Of a stretch of 64,000 nucleotides of DNA, positions 63,001 to 64,000 are shown one piece after another; position 1 is the stretch's first letter, and every line of letters begins with the position of its first letter. The notes beneath the pieces were generated by a model that had not been told where the DNA came from, did not search any database, and worked only from the letters and a program-made list of their open reading frames with translations. This DNA is from Gaetbulibacter_B jejuensis (GTDB lineage: Bacteria; Bacteroidota; Bacteroidia; Flavobacteriales; Flavobacteriaceae), in NCBI RefSeq assembly GCF_039524015.1, contig NZ_BAAAGF010000003.1, forward strand, positions 124,001-188,000, read 5' to 3'. The position numbers and the translations under genes are program-made.

Positions 63001-64000
63001 TCTCTATTTGGTACTGCATGAGCTTGATGGCTATATCCTGAATTTAAATTAGTATTATGCTTGGTAAATCTTTCTATAGTTTGAGAATTATCTAACTTAA
63101 TAGCAAAAATCTCTCTTGTTGCTTCATAATTATTTACATTAGATGGATGCCCTTGTTCACTTACATAAGCCCATCCTGGTCTGTCTAAATTTCTAGTACT
63201 AATATGTCCTCCCCAAAGACCACTATCACCTGCTCCTCCTGAGAATGGAAAAATTCCTTGTTTTGCTCCATTGTCTAATCTTGCATAAGACAAACTATAA
63301 CCACTAACACCTTGGTATGCAACATAAACTTCATTTCCTTGAGCATCGTATCCTATATCTCCATGAGGTCTTCCGCTATATAAGTGTATTTCATTATTCA
63401 TGTACTTATCGTAAGCTTTAATGCCTTGCAATGGTCCTGAACCATCAGAGTATCCACTCATTACCACATATTCACCCGATTGTGATACAGACACCCAATC
63501 AATACTAGCAGTTCCTAGAGACTTTGTTCCCAGAATTTCATCATTAAATATATCGTAAACTAATATCGTTTTTTGTGATCCACTAGTCGCTATTAAAGCC
63601 ACATAACGATCATCATTAGATAAATTACCTTCTCCATCTCCAACACTTACAGATGAATACCCTGAAAATGTTTTTAAAACAGTTTCATTTTGTGTAACTA
63701 TATTTCTTCTGAATAATTGGTTCTCATGTGAATCATACGTAATGTCTGGTTCAACATTACTCCATAATGAACGGCAATAAGCAGTAGTTAACACCTCATA
63801 AGTATTACCATCTAAAATTTTTGATGGCCAACCTGCAGTCATAATTTTAGTGCCATCAGCATTCCAAGGTTGCTTTTTGGCATAAATATGTCGTAATTGA
63901 GAACAATCACAACCAAATACATTTTCATCACTTATTCGGGTAACATTATTACCTGTTAATGGGTCCGTAAACGTAGCTAAATAATCAGGCACACTAGTTG
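60057..64000 (-). CDS. Large T9SS-secreted beta-propeller/Ig-like repeat protein, 5' end missing
   Basis: At least 1,313 residues; the frame stays open to the right edge and no signal peptide is seen, so the start lies outside the window. The N-terminal ~360 residues contain YWTD/TolB-like blades (for example IYAKKQPWNADGTKIMTAGW and AHAVPNRDGSKVIFASNWDN) and look like a beta propeller, perhaps lyase-related. Twelve Ig-like domains of about 70 residues follow, each with a core such as LWSTGETTESITVSP and YSV. The first nine form three copies of a 213-residue unit. The C-terminus is a T9SS sorting domain (DVLKVRVSGYQSVNVNN ... GIYIIRLIYDDKALVKKI). Confidence 0.92.
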   Translation of the reverse strand, partial: TSVPDYLATFTDPLTGNNVTRISDENVFGCDCSQLRHIYAKKQPWNADGTKIMTAGWPSKILDGNTYEVLTTAYCRSLWSNVEPDITYDSHENQLFRRNIVTQNETVLKTFSGYSSVSVGDGEGNLSNDDRYVALIATSGSQKTILVYDIFNDEILGTKSLGTASIDWVSVSQSGEYVVMSGYSDGSGPLQGIKAYDKYMNNEIHLYSGRPHGDIGYDAQGNEVYVAYQGVSGYSLSYARLDNGAKQGIFPFSGGAGDSGLWGGHISTRNLDRPGWAYVSEQGHPSNVNNYEATREIFAIKLDNSQTIERFTKHNTNLNSGYSHQAHAVPNRDGSKVIFASNWDNASLESNSYPLLWVVEAPQDSAGITANAGEDVSICEGDEVVLTASGGATYEWSTGETTQSITVSPTETTTYIVTAYDESGSNSDQDDVTVTVNALPIANAGEDVSVCLGNSITLTASGGSTYLWSTGETTESITVSPSETTIYSVEVFENDCSSSDEVLVTVSELPVINAGEDVTINLGESTMLTASGGDTYLWDTDETSESITVSPIETTTYTVTGFVADCEASDTVTVTVVDNSVVADAGEDVSICEGDEVVLTATGGATYEWSTGETTQSITVSPTETTTYIVTAYDASGSNSDQDDVTVTVNALPIANAGEDVSVCLGNSITLTASGGSAHLWSTGETTESITVSPSETTTYSVEVFENNCSSTDEVMVTVNELPIVDAGSNVTINVGESTTLTATGADSYLWSTGETTQSITVSPVETTTYSVTGFTNGCENTNIVTVFLQGSTVVADAGEDVSICEGEEVVLIATGGATYEWSTGETTQSITVSPTETTTYIVTAYDESGSNSDQDDVTVTVNALPIANAGEDVSVCFGNSITLTASGGSTYLWSTGETTESITVSPSETTTYSVEVFENNCSSTNQVMVTVNELPIVDAGSNVTISVGESTTLTATGADTYLWSTGETTQSITVSPAEATTYSVTGFTNGCEASDSVLVSVEDLVIANAGDDVSICQGYETVLTASGGESYLWSTGATTQSITVSPSSTSTYSVIVYVGDQQDEDEVTVTVNPNPNVIIQNGDEVMILQGDYITLSATGANSYQWSNGATQPNIAVNPSVTTTYSVTGFINNCEDEKQITVNVLEEVTAVVDVEQNEICLGETVTLTASGGDEYLWSTGDTTESITVSPEESLEYSVTVFNALDFDETSVIVSVVDCSSIETPDEPEEFDFLVYQDPQTDVLKVRVSGYQSVNVNNMSIFDITGKHVFSIDFEEEDESIVVKEIDTSSFSRGIYIIRLIYDDKALVKKIPIR
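60985..62901 (-). repeat. Three tandem copies of a 639-bp unit inside the repeat-protein gene
   Basis: The marker AACAGACACA recurs at 61371, 62010 and 62649, exactly 639 bases (213 codons) apart, with long identical stretches around it. Each unit encodes three Ig-like domains of about 73, 70 and 70 residues. Domains 10-12, further toward the C-terminus, are diverged single copies outside the array. Confidence 0.9.

Noticed and set aside
1..64000. Search for tRNA, rRNA, prophage, integrase, transposase or toxin-antitoxin genes
   Set aside because: I found none that I could support by reading; very small RNAs could still be missed without a covariance search.

Overview
The window is AT-rich bacterial DNA from a Bacteroidota chromosome, almost certainly a (probably marine) member of the Flavobacteriaceae. 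The evidence is the Bacteroidota-type -7 promoter boxes (TAnnTTTG), start sites without clear Shine-Dalgarno sequences, three proteins carrying type IX secretion (T9SS) C-terminal sorting domains together with the T9SS regulator PorX, the LpxC-FabZ fusion, the HisB and HisIE fusions, and many short flavobacterial families (DUF1328, DUF3817, DUF4258, DUF2461, DUF4437). I see no rRNA, tRNA, CRISPR array, prophage or insertion sequence. It reads as core chromosome with small accessory cassettes.

Layout. 1-3119: the 5' end of a truncated exported-protein gene, then a LytTR response regulator and a TPR-type sensor kinase. 3574-9592: a polyol (probably mannitol) catabolic operon made of an outer-membrane protein, an NCS1-type permease, a mannitol 2-dehydrogenase and a PfkB fructokinase. 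It diverges from a Nudix-like winged-helix regulator, and two matching operators lie in the shared intergenic region. 9611-13220: a KefF/KefC-like potassium-proton antiporter pair plus an MBL-fold hydrolase. 13247-15602: a relic of a short-chain dehydrogenase, then a cupin and a nitroreductase under a divergent HxlR regulator with its own pair of palindromic operators. 15880-31927: mixed housekeeping and accessory genes, including an OmpA lipoprotein, a T9SS-secreted vanadium haloperoxidase-type protein, an MscS channel, CorA, two small envelope genes (a lipoprotein and DUF1328), a divergent TruA and a T9SS-secreted M43 metalloprotease. 32025-39318: a complete histidine operon, hisG-D-C-B-H-A-F-IE, read leftward. 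It is preceded by an 18-residue leader peptide with five His codons and a mutually exclusive terminator/antiterminator, which is a textbook attenuator. 39421-44138: fabG followed by a membrane/VWA/prohibitin cassette. 44275-55375: an M16 peptidase, sucD, and the lipid A cluster (LpxD, LpxC-FabZ, LpxA, EF-P, a second LpxD-like protein) with an HD-domain hydrolase. 55411-60024: PorX, TsaE, a tiny exported peptide overlapping a membrane-protein gene, an alanine dehydrogenase homologue with a substituted catalytic His, and a DUF4258 protein. 60057-64000: a very large T9SS-secreted beta-propeller/Ig-like repeat protein, cut by the right edge, with an exact 639-bp tandem triplication.

The best leads are the his attenuator, the two autonomous regulator/operator modules (Nudix-like/polyol and HxlR/nitroreductase), the alanine dehydrogenase homologue lacking its His, and the 639-bp repeat array.
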